Assembly: GCA_021323535.1 (NCBI GenBank)
Contig: JAJONO010000019.1
Span: 1 to 63,030, forward strand
Length of the DNA stretch: 63,030 nucleotides
Direction: 5' to 3'
DNA from: Bacteroidota bacterium
GTDB taxonomy: Bacteria > Bacteroidota > Bacteroidia > B-17B0 > Aurantibacillaceae
The translations under genes were made by a program, and so were the position numbers. This document shows positions 9,420 through 17,702 of the stretch, in pieces. Each line of letters begins with the position of its first letter. The first letter of the stretch is position 1. The notes below the pieces were generated by a model. The model saw only the letters and a program-made list of their open reading frames with translations, was not told where the DNA came from and ran no database searches.

Positions 9420-10037
9420 GTGAAAAAAAGTATTCTAATAGCTATTCTCATTTTGTCAGGCTTCAGTTCTTTCTCTATTTATGTTGGGACACATTTACCC
9501 CGCCTGATTGAAACTTCAAAGATCATTGTGTATGGAAAAATAGTTTTTATTGATAGCATCTCTTTTAAAATTGTGGTTCTGAAGAGAATCAATTACATCA
9601 GTAAAACAGATACACTTTCTATTCAAAAATTCAACAACTGGAAATGCGCTGAAAGGTATTCGGAGTATGCTATAGGCCAAGAGGCCATCTATTTTCTGGA
9701 GATAAATAAAGACAATAAATTTCAAACAATCGGAGGTGGTAATGAAGGGGAGCTAATAGTAAGATCAGACAGTACTTATCTTAAGGATTACGATCAAAAA
9801 AGGTTTCCATCAAAAAAAGTTTCCTTTCTTTCGAAGTACTCAACATTTATTGTCACCGACCTTACAACAACCATACATGGAATAAAAATATATTTTGATA
9901 ATTTACAAGCCATCAATGCTGAGCTCAAACAAGATGCTCCCGGCACAACAGTTTACCGGCATAATACTATAGAAAAGTTACCGAAAAATTCATTCCTGAA
10001 TATTATTCTCGATCAAAAGCAACGTGGAATACTTTGA
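9420..10037 (+). CDS. Secreted hypothetical protein
   Basis: 205 aa, GTG start, signal peptide at residues 1-20. The segment IIVYGKIVFIDSISFKIVVLK...KFNNWKCAERYSEYAIGQEAIYFLEI (about 36-102) resembles the short beta-barrel, OB/NTR-like repeats seen in several exported Bacteroidota proteins. The resemblance is weak and no function can be given. It lies between two other small unknown genes in the same direction. Confidence 0.6.
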   Translation: MKKSILIAILILSGFSSFSIYVGTHLPRLIETSKIIVYGKIVFIDSISFKIVVLKRINYISKTDTLSIQKFNNWKCAERYSEYAIGQEAIYFLEINKDNKFQTIGGGNEGELIVRSDSTYLKDYDQKRFPSKKVSFLSKYSTFIVTDLTTTIHGIKIYFDNLQAINAELKQDAPGTTVYRHNTIEKLPKNSFLNIILDQKQRGIL

Positions 10038-10076
10038 TTCGTCAGTGAAAAAAGTTATCTTCGGTTACAGCTTAAT

Positions 10077-10586
10077 ATGAAATCTATACACGGTCTCGCA
10101 AATTATTTCGGCTATTATAAATCGAATTCCGAATTTGAATCTGTCATCAACCAACTGCTTACAAAACCATCCAATTACAGCAGTCAGACACTTTACATTG
10201 TTTGTAAAAAGACAAAGATCGAAATAGGTTTTACCAATGAGCGCATGATAAGAAAGGAAGATGAGAACAAGCCTATTATGGGAGGGAAGCCCATCTTCAC
10301 GCATTTTAATATTTATTCTCAAAGCGAACATTTATTTGAAGAACTTCCTTTTGGGATTTTATTTTCGGACAAACAACAGGATGTCCGAAACAAGGCCGGT
10401 GAGCCCGCAAAGAGTATTGACAGGAACACACCAATACTGGGCTGGAATAAAAGTGATTATTATGAATTACCTGATTCGAATCTTGACTTTCATATTAAAT
10501 ACAATCCGGCCGACAATTCTATTGAATACCTCCAGATTTCTCAAAGAGAAAAAATAATTGTTGAAGAAAGCCAGCCGAAAATATGA
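10077..10586 (+). CDS. Hypothetical soluble protein (immunity-protein-like features)
   Basis: 169 aa with no signal peptide. The central part reads LFEELPFGILFSDKQQDVRNKAGEPAKS and the C-terminus DFHIKYNPADNSIEYLQI. This layout (LPfGl-F-DSr-DVr-KlG-P ... D-Y ... l-i-Y) recurs in small cytoplasmic proteins often sitting next to toxin loci, but no toxin gene is visible here. The assignment is a resemblance only. It converges on the RDD gene with an 18-bp gap. Confidence 0.6.
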   Translation: MKSIHGLANYFGYYKSNSEFESVINQLLTKPSNYSSQTLYIVCKKTKIEIGFTNERMIRKEDENKPIMGGKPIFTHFNIYSQSEHLFEELPFGILFSDKQQDVRNKAGEPAKSIDRNTPILGWNKSDYYELPDSNLDFHIKYNPADNSIEYLQISQREKIIVEESQPKI

Positions 10587-10604
10587 AGTGAAAATAACAA
10601 TTGA

Positions 10605-11351
10605 TTATTTTTCAAACTGGTAATGCGAATAATCCAGCAACAAGGTCTGAAGAAAATCGTGATCGTTTTGCTGAACATTGCTGATGCCATATTTTGATCG
10701 GATCTTGTCGCCCAATAATCGAAGATGCTCCGGCTGATTCTGCGACCTCGCAAAGTCAATCACTTCCTTAATGGTATTGGCGTCTTTATCCGACATCATA
10801 GCTACCTGCTGGTAAACAATTTTATATTCGGGTTTTTGCTGATGCAGAATAGTTTCTTTGATGGAATAAGACCTGTTCAACTGTATTACAGTAGTTCCGG
10901 CTACCATATCGCCAAACCTTTGCGATTTTGAAGAAACCGCTACCGTAATAAGTGCTATCATGGGCCTGTCTACAATACGAAAAACCGAACGCACCAGGTA
11001 AGAACCAAAATTAGGTTGGGTGCCATTGAGTTTTACCACCTTTATTTTCATGATCTTTTTTCCGAAACTTTGCCCGTTGAGGAACGTTTCGCACCACAAA
11101 TGATAAAAGGAAGCAGGTAATAAGAAAAGAATCAAAAGGCCGATCATAACCTGATCGAAGCTTTCATCGCCTTGGTAATCATAACTGTATCGGTTCCTGG
11201 AAATGGCGTATGAAAAAATAACAACAATGATACAGGTATAGGCAAATACGAATACACCATCCAGCAAAGCCGCTAATACTCTTGGCCCAACCCCCGCTGC
11301 TTCATAAGAAAGCGCAACATTCTGAGTAGTATTTATTTTGATAGTTTCCAT
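10605..11351 (-). CDS. RDD-family membrane protein
   Basis: 248 aa. The RDD domain covers residues 17-145, with the Arg and Asp of GPRVLAALLDGVF in the first helix (about 27-50), a second membrane segment (68-92, VMIGLLILFLLPASFYHLW) and the motif NGQSFGKKIMKIKVV before the third helix. A soluble C-terminal tail (about 165-248) is extra. RDD proteins are inner-membrane proteins, some proposed as ion antiporters. It is divergently transcribed from the SpoIIM-like gene, an arrangement commonly seen with the MoxR/DUF58 cluster that follows. Confidence 0.85.
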   Translation of the reverse strand: METIKINTTQNVALSYEAAGVGPRVLAALLDGVFVFAYTCIIVVIFSYAISRNRYSYDYQGDESFDQVMIGLLILFLLPASFYHLWCETFLNGQSFGKKIMKIKVVKLNGTQPNFGSYLVRSVFRIVDRPMIALITVAVSSKSQRFGDMVAGTTVIQLNRSYSIKETILHQQKPEYKIVYQQVAMMSDKDANTIKEVIDFARSQNQPEHLRLLGDKIRSKYGISNVQQNDHDFLQTLLLDYSHYQFEK

Positions 11352-11440
11352 CTGGTTTCTTTGCCCGTTTGTGTTTTAATATATAAATTTAGTGGTTCTA
11401 AAGATAAGAAAAAGATAGGAAAATTAAGCCCGTCCGAACG

Positions 11441-12409
11441 ATGAAAGAGATTACCTTTTTAAAACAAAATGCCGGAAAATGGGAAAACTACGAAAAGGCT
11501 GTTGAAAGCAAAGAGTCTATCAAACCTGCACAATTAACCGACATGTTCATTGAGCTTACCGATGATCTTTCTTATGCCAATACAAATTACGACCAGTCGA
11601 AAACACATTCTTACGTAAACAGTCTGGCATCGAGGGTACATCAACTGGTTTACAAAAACAAAAAAGAAAGAGGAAACCGTTTCGTCACTTTTTATACCCA
11701 GGAACTTCCGATGATGTTTGCGAGATACCACAAACCTCTTTTCTATTCATTTATCATTACCGCAGTGGCCACTTTCATTGGCGTGATTTCACAGTTATAC
11801 GACGATACGTTTGTGAGACTGATCCTTGGTGATATGTATGTTGAAGAAACCCTGGAGCGAATTAAAAAAGGCAATCCTATCGGAATTTACGGAGAAGGAA
11901 ATCAGTTTTTAATGTTTGTTCATATCACAAGCCATAATATCGAAGTTGCTTTTACAGCTTTTATGTTCGGACTGGCCACCGCTTTCGTTACTTCTATTTT
12001 TCTAATTTTCAATGGTATTATGCTGGGTTGTTTTTTCACCATGTTTTACCAGCACAATGTTCTTGGCAGCGCGCTGAAAGTGGTTTGGATTCATGGCACA
12101 CTGGAAATATCGGCTATTATCATTGCAGGATGCGCGGGCATTGTTCTTGGTAATAGTTATCTCTTTCCTAAAACACATACAAGAATGCAGTCCTTTAAAC
12201 GCGGCGCCATGGACGGATTAAAAATTCTTATTGGTATTGTTCCTGTACTTATTGTAGCAGGTTTCCTTGAGAGCTTTATAACGCGTTACACCGATATGCC
12301 TTTAAGCAGCAGTATTGCTATTATCGGATCTTCATTCGTTTTTATTCTTGGTTACTTTGTTGTTCTACCGCTTTACCTGAAATATAAATACAAATTAAAA
12401 TATGACTGA
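11441..12409 (+). CDS. Stage II sporulation protein M-like membrane protein
   Basis: 322 aa SpoIIM-superfamily (DUF95) protein. A soluble N-terminus (1-95) is followed by about five to six membrane helices (AFTAFMFGLATAFVTSIFLIF, SAIIIAGCAGIVLG and GLKILIGIVPVLIVAGFLE are clear) with the family HGTLEISAIIIAG segment. Sporulation is not implied. In non-sporing Bacteroidota this gene is a standard member of the RDD-SpoIIM-DUF4129-DUF4350-MoxR-DUF58 cluster. It overlaps the next ORF by 8 bp, indicating coupling. Confidence 0.88.
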   Translation: MKEITFLKQNAGKWENYEKAVESKESIKPAQLTDMFIELTDDLSYANTNYDQSKTHSYVNSLASRVHQLVYKNKKERGNRFVTFYTQELPMMFARYHKPLFYSFIITAVATFIGVISQLYDDTFVRLILGDMYVEETLERIKKGNPIGIYGEGNQFLMFVHITSHNIEVAFTAFMFGLATAFVTSIFLIFNGIMLGCFFTMFYQHNVLGSALKVVWIHGTLEISAIIIAGCAGIVLGNSYLFPKTHTRMQSFKRGAMDGLKILIGIVPVLIVAGFLESFITRYTDMPLSSSIAIIGSSFVFILGYFVVLPLYLKYKYKLKYD

Positions 12410-13376
12410 GCAAAAAATCTATTATAAAAAAGTACGCGACTTCGGGCAGGTATTCGGCGCCTGCTTTGGTTTTATTAAACAGAATTTTAAACCCCTCTAC
12501 GGGAGTCTTTTATTTTTCGCAGGACCTTTCCTGTTAATCGTTGCAGCTGTTTCTGCTATTTCCTTTGGGTCCAACATGGCCATTAACAGAATTGTGAGAG
12601 GCGGATTTGATGAGATCTTTGAAACGCTCTTAATTCCTTATCTCACTATCCTTGGGGTTGGCATGATAGGCATAACGGTATACAATGTGGTCCTCAATAA
12701 AAACATTATTGAGAATGAAACTCTTCAGTCGAACGAAAAACTTACCATTGGTCATTCAATGAAAAACCTGTGGACAGATTTTACCCGCATTCTGGGTAAT
12801 TCTTTTTTACTCGGGATAACTATTATCGGTTCCCTGGTGGTTTTGGTTGTAATTTTCGGAGGTATCATTTCTGTTATTGGTGAAGGTGGTGGCGGCGGCG
12901 CTATTGGCCTGGCAGTAATTCTTGTTATCATTCTTTTATTCGCCATGTTAATATTCGGTCCCATTTTATCTTTCGTTCCAATAGCCGCCATGTTTGTTTG
13001 CCAGCGCGATCATATAGGAATTTTTCCTGCGATTGGAAAAGTGTTCCGCTTTATGAAAGACAATTTCTGGATCACCTGGGCGGTTAGCTTTGTTGGAATT
13101 TTAACTTACAGTTTTCTTAGCTGGTTTGCGCAGGTTCCGGTATTTATCATGACTCTTATCAGTACCTTTTCACGGATTAAAGACATTGAATCCTCAGGAG
13201 TTGAAGGCTTTGATACTTCAACTTCAATGACCTTTATTATTGTTTCAACCATCTGCACTTTATTAACGTACGGTATCACCGTCATCTATCACCTCATTGT
13301 GATCTATCAATACACAAATCTCGAAGAGAAAAAAGAAGGTCAATCTATACTGGAAAAAATCAATCAAATTCAATAG
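12402..13376 (+). CDS. Multi-pass membrane protein of the MoxR/DUF58 cluster
   Basis: 324 aa with about six hydrophobic segments (SLLFFAGPFLLIVAAVSAI, YLTILGVGMIGITVYNVVL, FLLGITIIGSLVVLVVIFGGII, a Gly-rich GEGGGGGAIG loop, VILVIILLFAMLIFGPI, and two more). It begins inside the SpoIIM-like gene (ATGACTGA overlap). The family has no defined function. Its constant position between SpoIIM-like and DUF4129 genes suggests a role in the same membrane complex. Confidence 0.8.
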   Translation: MTEQKIYYKKVRDFGQVFGACFGFIKQNFKPLYGSLLFFAGPFLLIVAAVSAISFGSNMAINRIVRGGFDEIFETLLIPYLTILGVGMIGITVYNVVLNKNIIENETLQSNEKLTIGHSMKNLWTDFTRILGNSFLLGITIIGSLVVLVVIFGGIISVIGEGGGGGAIGLAVILVIILLFAMLIFGPILSFVPIAAMFVCQRDHIGIFPAIGKVFRFMKDNFWITWAVSFVGILTYSFLSWFAQVPVFIMTLISTFSRIKDIESSGVEGFDTSTSMTFIIVSTICTLLTYGITVIYHLIVIYQYTNLEEKKEGQSILEKINQIQ

Positions 13377-13377
13377 T

Positions 13378-14106
13378 ATCCTTTCCCTCTCACATACGCG
13401 CTGTATTTTCATTTTACTACTCCTCCTTTTCTCCGGAAGAATAGTTTCTTCGCCGTCGGACTCACTTCGCTTATTTGACACTGCGGAAGTAAAAGTGATC
13501 CGGCCTTCCGACGCTGCAGAAAAAAAACTTCAGGAAGATTCAAAGCTCCAGTACAATCACAAAGTTGGTGTAACAGGAAAAGGCTTTTTTCAGAAATTAC
13601 TGGAATGGCTCTCCGAAAAATTCTTCGACAATGTTGAATACGACAGTATTGATATCACACGTAGAATCATCATCTGGACCCTCATTATCATTTCTGTCGT
13701 TATTGTTATATGGCTGCTGTTGAAATCCGATATGGTGGGGCTTATCCGTCCTAAAGCCAAAGCGGCATCATTTAATTTTTCTGATGTAACAGAAGATCTC
13801 GATTCCATAAATTTCAACCAGAGAATAAACGACGCTTTAACCAATAACGATTACAGGCTCGCTTTGCGCTGGCAGTATCTTAAAGTATTGTACCTGCTCG
13901 ACAAAAAACAGCTCATTGTTTTTGCACCTTTCAAGACAAATATCGACTACAAAAACGAATTGAAAAATAAAAATCTACAGGAAAAATTCATGAGCCTGAG
14001 TCGCACATACGAATACGTGTGGTATGGCCAATTTGCATTTAACTCAACTCTTTACAATAACAGCGCGGCCGAATTCGAGTCCATTGAAAAAGAAATAAAT
14101 GTTTAA
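13378..14106 (+). CDS. DUF4129-type membrane protein; start codon is non-standard or lost
   Basis: The first standard start in frame is GTG at 13495, but the frame is open and protein-like upstream to 13378. It encodes a signal-peptide-like run (CIFILLLLLFSG) that the GTG start would discard, followed by SSPSDSLRLFDTAEVKV. No ATG, GTG or TTG occurs in frame between the stop at 13294-13296 and 13495, so I place the start at ATC 13378, two bases after the upstream stop. The rest has a membrane helix (IIWTLIIISVVIVIWLLL) and the DUF4129 C-terminal domain (NDALTNNDYRLALRWQYLKVLYLLDKKQLI). The next gene overlaps by 8 bp. Confidence 0.75.
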   Translation: MLSLSHTRCIFILLLLLFSGRIVSSPSDSLRLFDTAEVKVIRPSDAAEKKLQEDSKLQYNHKVGVTGKGFFQKLLEWLSEKFFDNVEYDSIDITRRIIIWTLIIISVVIVIWLLLKSDMVGLIRPKAKAASFNFSDVTEDLDSINFNQRINDALTNNDYRLALRWQYLKVLYLLDKKQLIVFAPFKTNIDYKNELKNKNLQEKFMSLSRTYEYVWYGQFAFNSTLYNNSAAEFESIEKEINV

Positions 14107-15298
14107 GAAGAATCAAAAATATATTTACATCTTTTTCGGGATCTTTATCGCGATCGTTGTTATTCAGTATCTTCTCCCAAAGCCTGTGAACTGGAGCCGG
14201 ACGTACATGTCTAAAGACAAATCTCCTTTCGGGTGTTACGCTATTTACAATCTCATTGAAGGGGTTTACGCGAATAAATTTACACTCAGCAATCAGACTC
14301 TCTACAGCATAAATGATAAAGCGCCTGAAAACACATCGGTGCTTATTATTAACGACAATGTCGATCTTAATAAGAACGACATGAGGTCCATGTTCGAATT
14401 ACTTCATCATGGGAACAATGTGTTTATTGCAGCAACACACTTCGACGGCCTTCTTGCAGATACGTTTCATCTTCGCACTCGTTTCGCGATGTTCAACTAC
14501 ATGACCTCGATCGATTCTCTGATCAACCGCCCTGGAGAAAAAATACGTTTCACAGCGAAAAATCTATCTAAGAAATCTTACTCTTACACACAAATTGCCA
14601 ATGTTTCGGGATTCGAAAATTTTGACAGCACTTCATTTAAGATCCATGCCGTTCTTCCTGATTCAAAGGCCTGCCTCATTAGCACTGTAGTTGGGAAAGG
14701 CAAACTGTATCTTATGAGCGTGCCCGATGTTTTTGGAAATTATTTTGTTGTCAATCATGATAACAAGGGCTTTGCCTATACTTGCTTAAGCATGATCAAA
14801 AACAAGGAAATGTATTGGGATGAATATTATAAATCCTTTAACGTTAAATCCGGATCGCCTATCAAATTCATTCTCGAGAGCGATACGCTATACGCCGCTT
14901 ACCTTTTGCTTTTCTTCACGCTTCTTTTTTACATGATCTTTGAAGGCAGAAGAAGGCAACGTGCCATTCCGGTGAAAGAGCCTGTAACAAACACCACGCT
15001 CGAATTTGTGAATGTGATCACGCATGTTTATTATAACAGCAAGAACCACCAGAGCATTGCTACAGAAAGAATAAAATACTTTTACGAAACTGTACGAAAA
15101 AAATTCAACGTGAGTACCAATGACATTAACGATGTATTTTGTACGGAGATCAGCGACCTGAGTGGCATAGAATTTAAAAAAGTAAAACAACTTTTCTCTT
15201 ACTGCGAGCGTCTGAAACAGGCAGTAGAGATCTCAGAATACGATCTTGTGGAACTCAACAGGCAGATAAGTAATTTTAATAAAAACAGTTTAAGATAA
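14099..15298 (+). CDS. DUF4350 domain membrane-anchored protein
   Basis: 399 aa. There is one N-terminal membrane helix (IYIFFGIFIAIVVIQYLL). A GATase-like DUF4350 domain runs from about 40 to 255 (SKDKSPFGCYAIYNLIEGVY, ENTSVLIINDN, LLHHGNNVFIAATHFDG). A second helix (AAYLLLFFTLLFYMIF) and a cytoplasmic helical tail complete it. DUF4350 proteins are predicted to sense or bind a ligand outside the membrane in the MoxR/DUF58 cluster. Its start overlaps the DUF4129 gene and its end is 4 bp before moxR. Confidence 0.85.
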   Translation: MFKKNQKYIYIFFGIFIAIVVIQYLLPKPVNWSRTYMSKDKSPFGCYAIYNLIEGVYANKFTLSNQTLYSINDKAPENTSVLIINDNVDLNKNDMRSMFELLHHGNNVFIAATHFDGLLADTFHLRTRFAMFNYMTSIDSLINRPGEKIRFTAKNLSKKSYSYTQIANVSGFENFDSTSFKIHAVLPDSKACLISTVVGKGKLYLMSVPDVFGNYFVVNHDNKGFAYTCLSMIKNKEMYWDEYYKSFNVKSGSPIKFILESDTLYAAYLLLFFTLLFYMIFEGRRRQRAIPVKEPVTNTTLEFVNVITHVYYNSKNHQSIATERIKYFYETVRKKFNVSTNDINDVFCTEISDLSGIEFKKVKQLFSYCERLKQAVEISEYDLVELNRQISNFNKNSLR

Positions 15299-15302
15299 GA
15301 TA

Positions 15303-16277
15303 ATGGAAAATCAATTTCAAAACAGGGTGAACCTCAGCGAACTCACCGAAAAAACACAACAGGTAAAAGCTGAAATCGCGAAGTACATTGTGGGCCAGCA
15401 ACAACTGGTCGACTTTTTACTCATCGCTATTTTATCAGATGGGCATGTTCTCATTGAAGGTGTTCCGGGCGTTGCAAAAACACTCACGTCGAAATTGCTT
15501 GCGAAGGCGATCGACGCGGATTTTAAACGCATTCAGTTCACGCCCGATCTTATGCCGAGTGACATTATTGGTACATCTGTTTTTAATTCGAAAACAACCG
15601 AATTTGAATTTAAACGCGGACCATTGTTCGCTAACATTGTTTTAACAGATGAGATCAACCGTTCTCCCGCAAAAACACAGGCCGCCCTTTTTGAAGCCAT
15701 GGAAGAGAGACAAATTACAGTGGATGGTACAACTCACCCACTCGATCAGCCTTTTATGGTGCTTGCAACACAAAATCCTATTGAACAGGAAGGAACGTAC
15801 AGACTCCCGGAAGCGCAACTTGACCGTTTTTTATTTAAGATCAATGTTGGATATCCGTCGCTGGAAGATGAAACAACCATGATCATGAATTTTCATAAGA
15901 ACGAGCACAAAATTGATTTAAGTAAGATTGATAAAGTTCTGTCGAAACGCTCGGTGATTGAACTGAGAAAATTAGTGTCGCAGGTAGTGGTTGAAGAACA
16001 TCTTATAAAATACATTTCGCAGATTGTTCAGGCAACACGAAAAAACCCGGGATTATATTTAGGAGCTTCTCCACGCGCTTCACTGGCAATTCTTAATGCG
16101 TCGAAGGCCTGCGCGTGTTTACAGAACCGCGATTTTGTAACACCTGAAGATATTAAATATGTTTGTTTCCCTGTGCTTCGCCACCGTGTTATGCTTACAC
16201 CAGAAAAAGAAATGGAAGGAGTGCAGGTTGATACAGTGATACAACAAATTATTGATAAGGTGGAGGTGCCTCGTTAA
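15303..16277 (+). CDS. MoxR-family AAA+ ATPase
   Basis: 324 aa, the usual length for MoxR. Walker A variant GVPGVAKT (53-60), Walker B LTDEINR (D116), sensor 1 ATQNP, arginine-finger region PEAQLDRF, and the C-terminal lid with GASPRA. MoxR ATPases act as chaperones for metal or cofactor insertion or for activation of VWA-domain proteins. It is the cytoplasmic motor of the cluster, 4 bp after the DUF4350 gene and 75 bp before the DUF58 gene. Confidence 0.95.
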   Translation: MENQFQNRVNLSELTEKTQQVKAEIAKYIVGQQQLVDFLLIAILSDGHVLIEGVPGVAKTLTSKLLAKAIDADFKRIQFTPDLMPSDIIGTSVFNSKTTEFEFKRGPLFANIVLTDEINRSPAKTQAALFEAMEERQITVDGTTHPLDQPFMVLATQNPIEQEGTYRLPEAQLDRFLFKINVGYPSLEDETTMIMNFHKNEHKIDLSKIDKVLSKRSVIELRKLVSQVVVEEHLIKYISQIVQATRKNPGLYLGASPRASLAILNASKACACLQNRDFVTPEDIKYVCFPVLRHRVMLTPEKEMEGVQVDTVIQQIIDKVEVPR

Positions 16278-16340
16278 AACCACGAATAACAAAAATTATT
16301 CTTTGAGAAACTCTGTGAATTCTTTGTGAACCTTTGTGGT
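16278..16340. repeat. Intergenic mini-repeat with inverted ends inside the MoxR operon
   Basis: AACCAC at the left and GTGGTT at the right enclose words of the type CTGTGAATTC, TTGTGAACC. It resembles the palindromic element at 35777-35857. It could form a long imperfect hairpin and modulate read-through between moxR and the DUF58 gene. Confidence 0.5.
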
Positions 16341-16352
16341 TAAAAATAGTAA

Positions 16353-17699
16353 ATGAAAAACGCACTTCACATATTTAAACAAATCCGTTTCACCACTATT
16401 TTTTATTGGGTGGTATTCGTTTTAATTGTGGGATTTATTAACGGATTTATTTTCGACATCCTTTATGAGACCTCACTCGGTGCGTTGCTCCTGCTCGTTC
16501 TTCTCACTTTCGTAGATGCCATTCTCCTTTTCAGACACAAAAACCCGGTAAGCGCCACCCGTCATACAAAATACACGCGTTTAAGTAATGGCGACATAAA
16601 CGATATTACGCTTCACATTGAGAACTACTACAATTTTAATGTGAAGATGGATATTGTGGACGAACTTCCGGAACAGTTCCAGATGAGAGATTTTAAAATA
16701 AGCGCTTCACTGGAGCCTGCGCAGCAAAGAAGATTCATGTACCAGATCCGCCCTCTTGAAAGAGGCGAATATCATTTCGGGAAGATAAACGTGTTTATTA
16801 CTTCTCCTCTGAGTTTGATCGAACGTCATTACAAGATCGAAGAACCTTTCATGATGCAATGTTATCCTTCATTCATCAAATTACGCCAGTATGAATTAAT
16901 GGCCATCAGCAACCGCCTCTCTGAACTTGGAATTAAAAAGATCAGGAAAATTGGCCACAGTACCGAATTTGAGCAGATCAAAGAATATGTAATTGGCGAT
17001 GATATACGAACCATTAACTGGAAAGCAACTGCGAGAAGAAGCCAGTTGATGATCAATCATTATCGCGACGAACGTGCACAACAGGTATATTGTTTTGTGG
17101 ATATGGGTCGTATTATGAAAATGCCATTTGACCAGTTTACTTTATTGGATTATTCCATCAATGCAAGTCTTGTGCTTGGCCATGTGGCCTGGATCAAACA
17201 AGATAAACCCGGACTTATTGGCTTCTCTAATAAAATCGGCCTTCATGTAAATGCCGACAGAAAAGGAAATCAGTTACTTCGTTTGCAGGAAGCTTTGTAT
17301 AATGCAAAAACAGATTTTAAAGAAAGTAATTACGACGTATTACTCAATCACGTTAGGACAAAGATCACACAACGTAGCTTAATTTTGCTCTTCACCAATT
17401 TCGAAACATTAAGCGGTTTAAGAAGGCAGTTAAAATATCTGCGAAAAATGGCAACGCAACACCTGGTGGTAGTTATTTTCTTCGAGAATACGGAAATGAA
17501 AGATCTCCTGCAACAAAAACCTCAGAATACATTTGAGATCTACGAACAGACCATTGCCCAGAAATTTGATTATGAAAAACGCCAGATCACCAGGGAACTT
17601 CAACAATACGGCATTCTGAGTGTTTACACAACGCCTCAACAACTTACCGTAAACACACTCAATAAATATCTCGAAATTAAAACGAGAGGATTGATCTGA
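16353..17699 (+). CDS. DUF58 domain-containing membrane protein
   Basis: 448 aa. Two N-terminal membrane helices (about 14-36 and 40-60) precede an extracytoplasmic beta domain and the DUF58 core (about 205-260: EFEQIKEYVIGDDIRTINWKA). The core lies at the start of a VWA-like fold with VYCFVDMGR in place of the usual DxSxS. DUF58 proteins pair with MoxR ATPases. It is the last gene of the cluster and ends 3 bp from the convergent stop of the giant T9SS gene, with no visible terminator between them. Confidence 0.9.
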   Translation: MKNALHIFKQIRFTTIFYWVVFVLIVGFINGFIFDILYETSLGALLLLVLLTFVDAILLFRHKNPVSATRHTKYTRLSNGDINDITLHIENYYNFNVKMDIVDELPEQFQMRDFKISASLEPAQQRRFMYQIRPLERGEYHFGKINVFITSPLSLIERHYKIEEPFMMQCYPSFIKLRQYELMAISNRLSELGIKKIRKIGHSTEFEQIKEYVIGDDIRTINWKATARRSQLMINHYRDERAQQVYCFVDMGRIMKMPFDQFTLLDYSINASLVLGHVAWIKQDKPGLIGFSNKIGLHVNADRKGNQLLRLQEALYNAKTDFKESNYDVLLNHVRTKITQRSLILLFTNFETLSGLRRQLKYLRKMATQHLVVVIFFENTEMKDLLQQKPQNTFEIYEQTIAQKFDYEKRQITRELQQYGILSVYTTPQQLTVNTLNKYLEIKTRGLI

Positions 17700-17702
17700 G
17701 AA

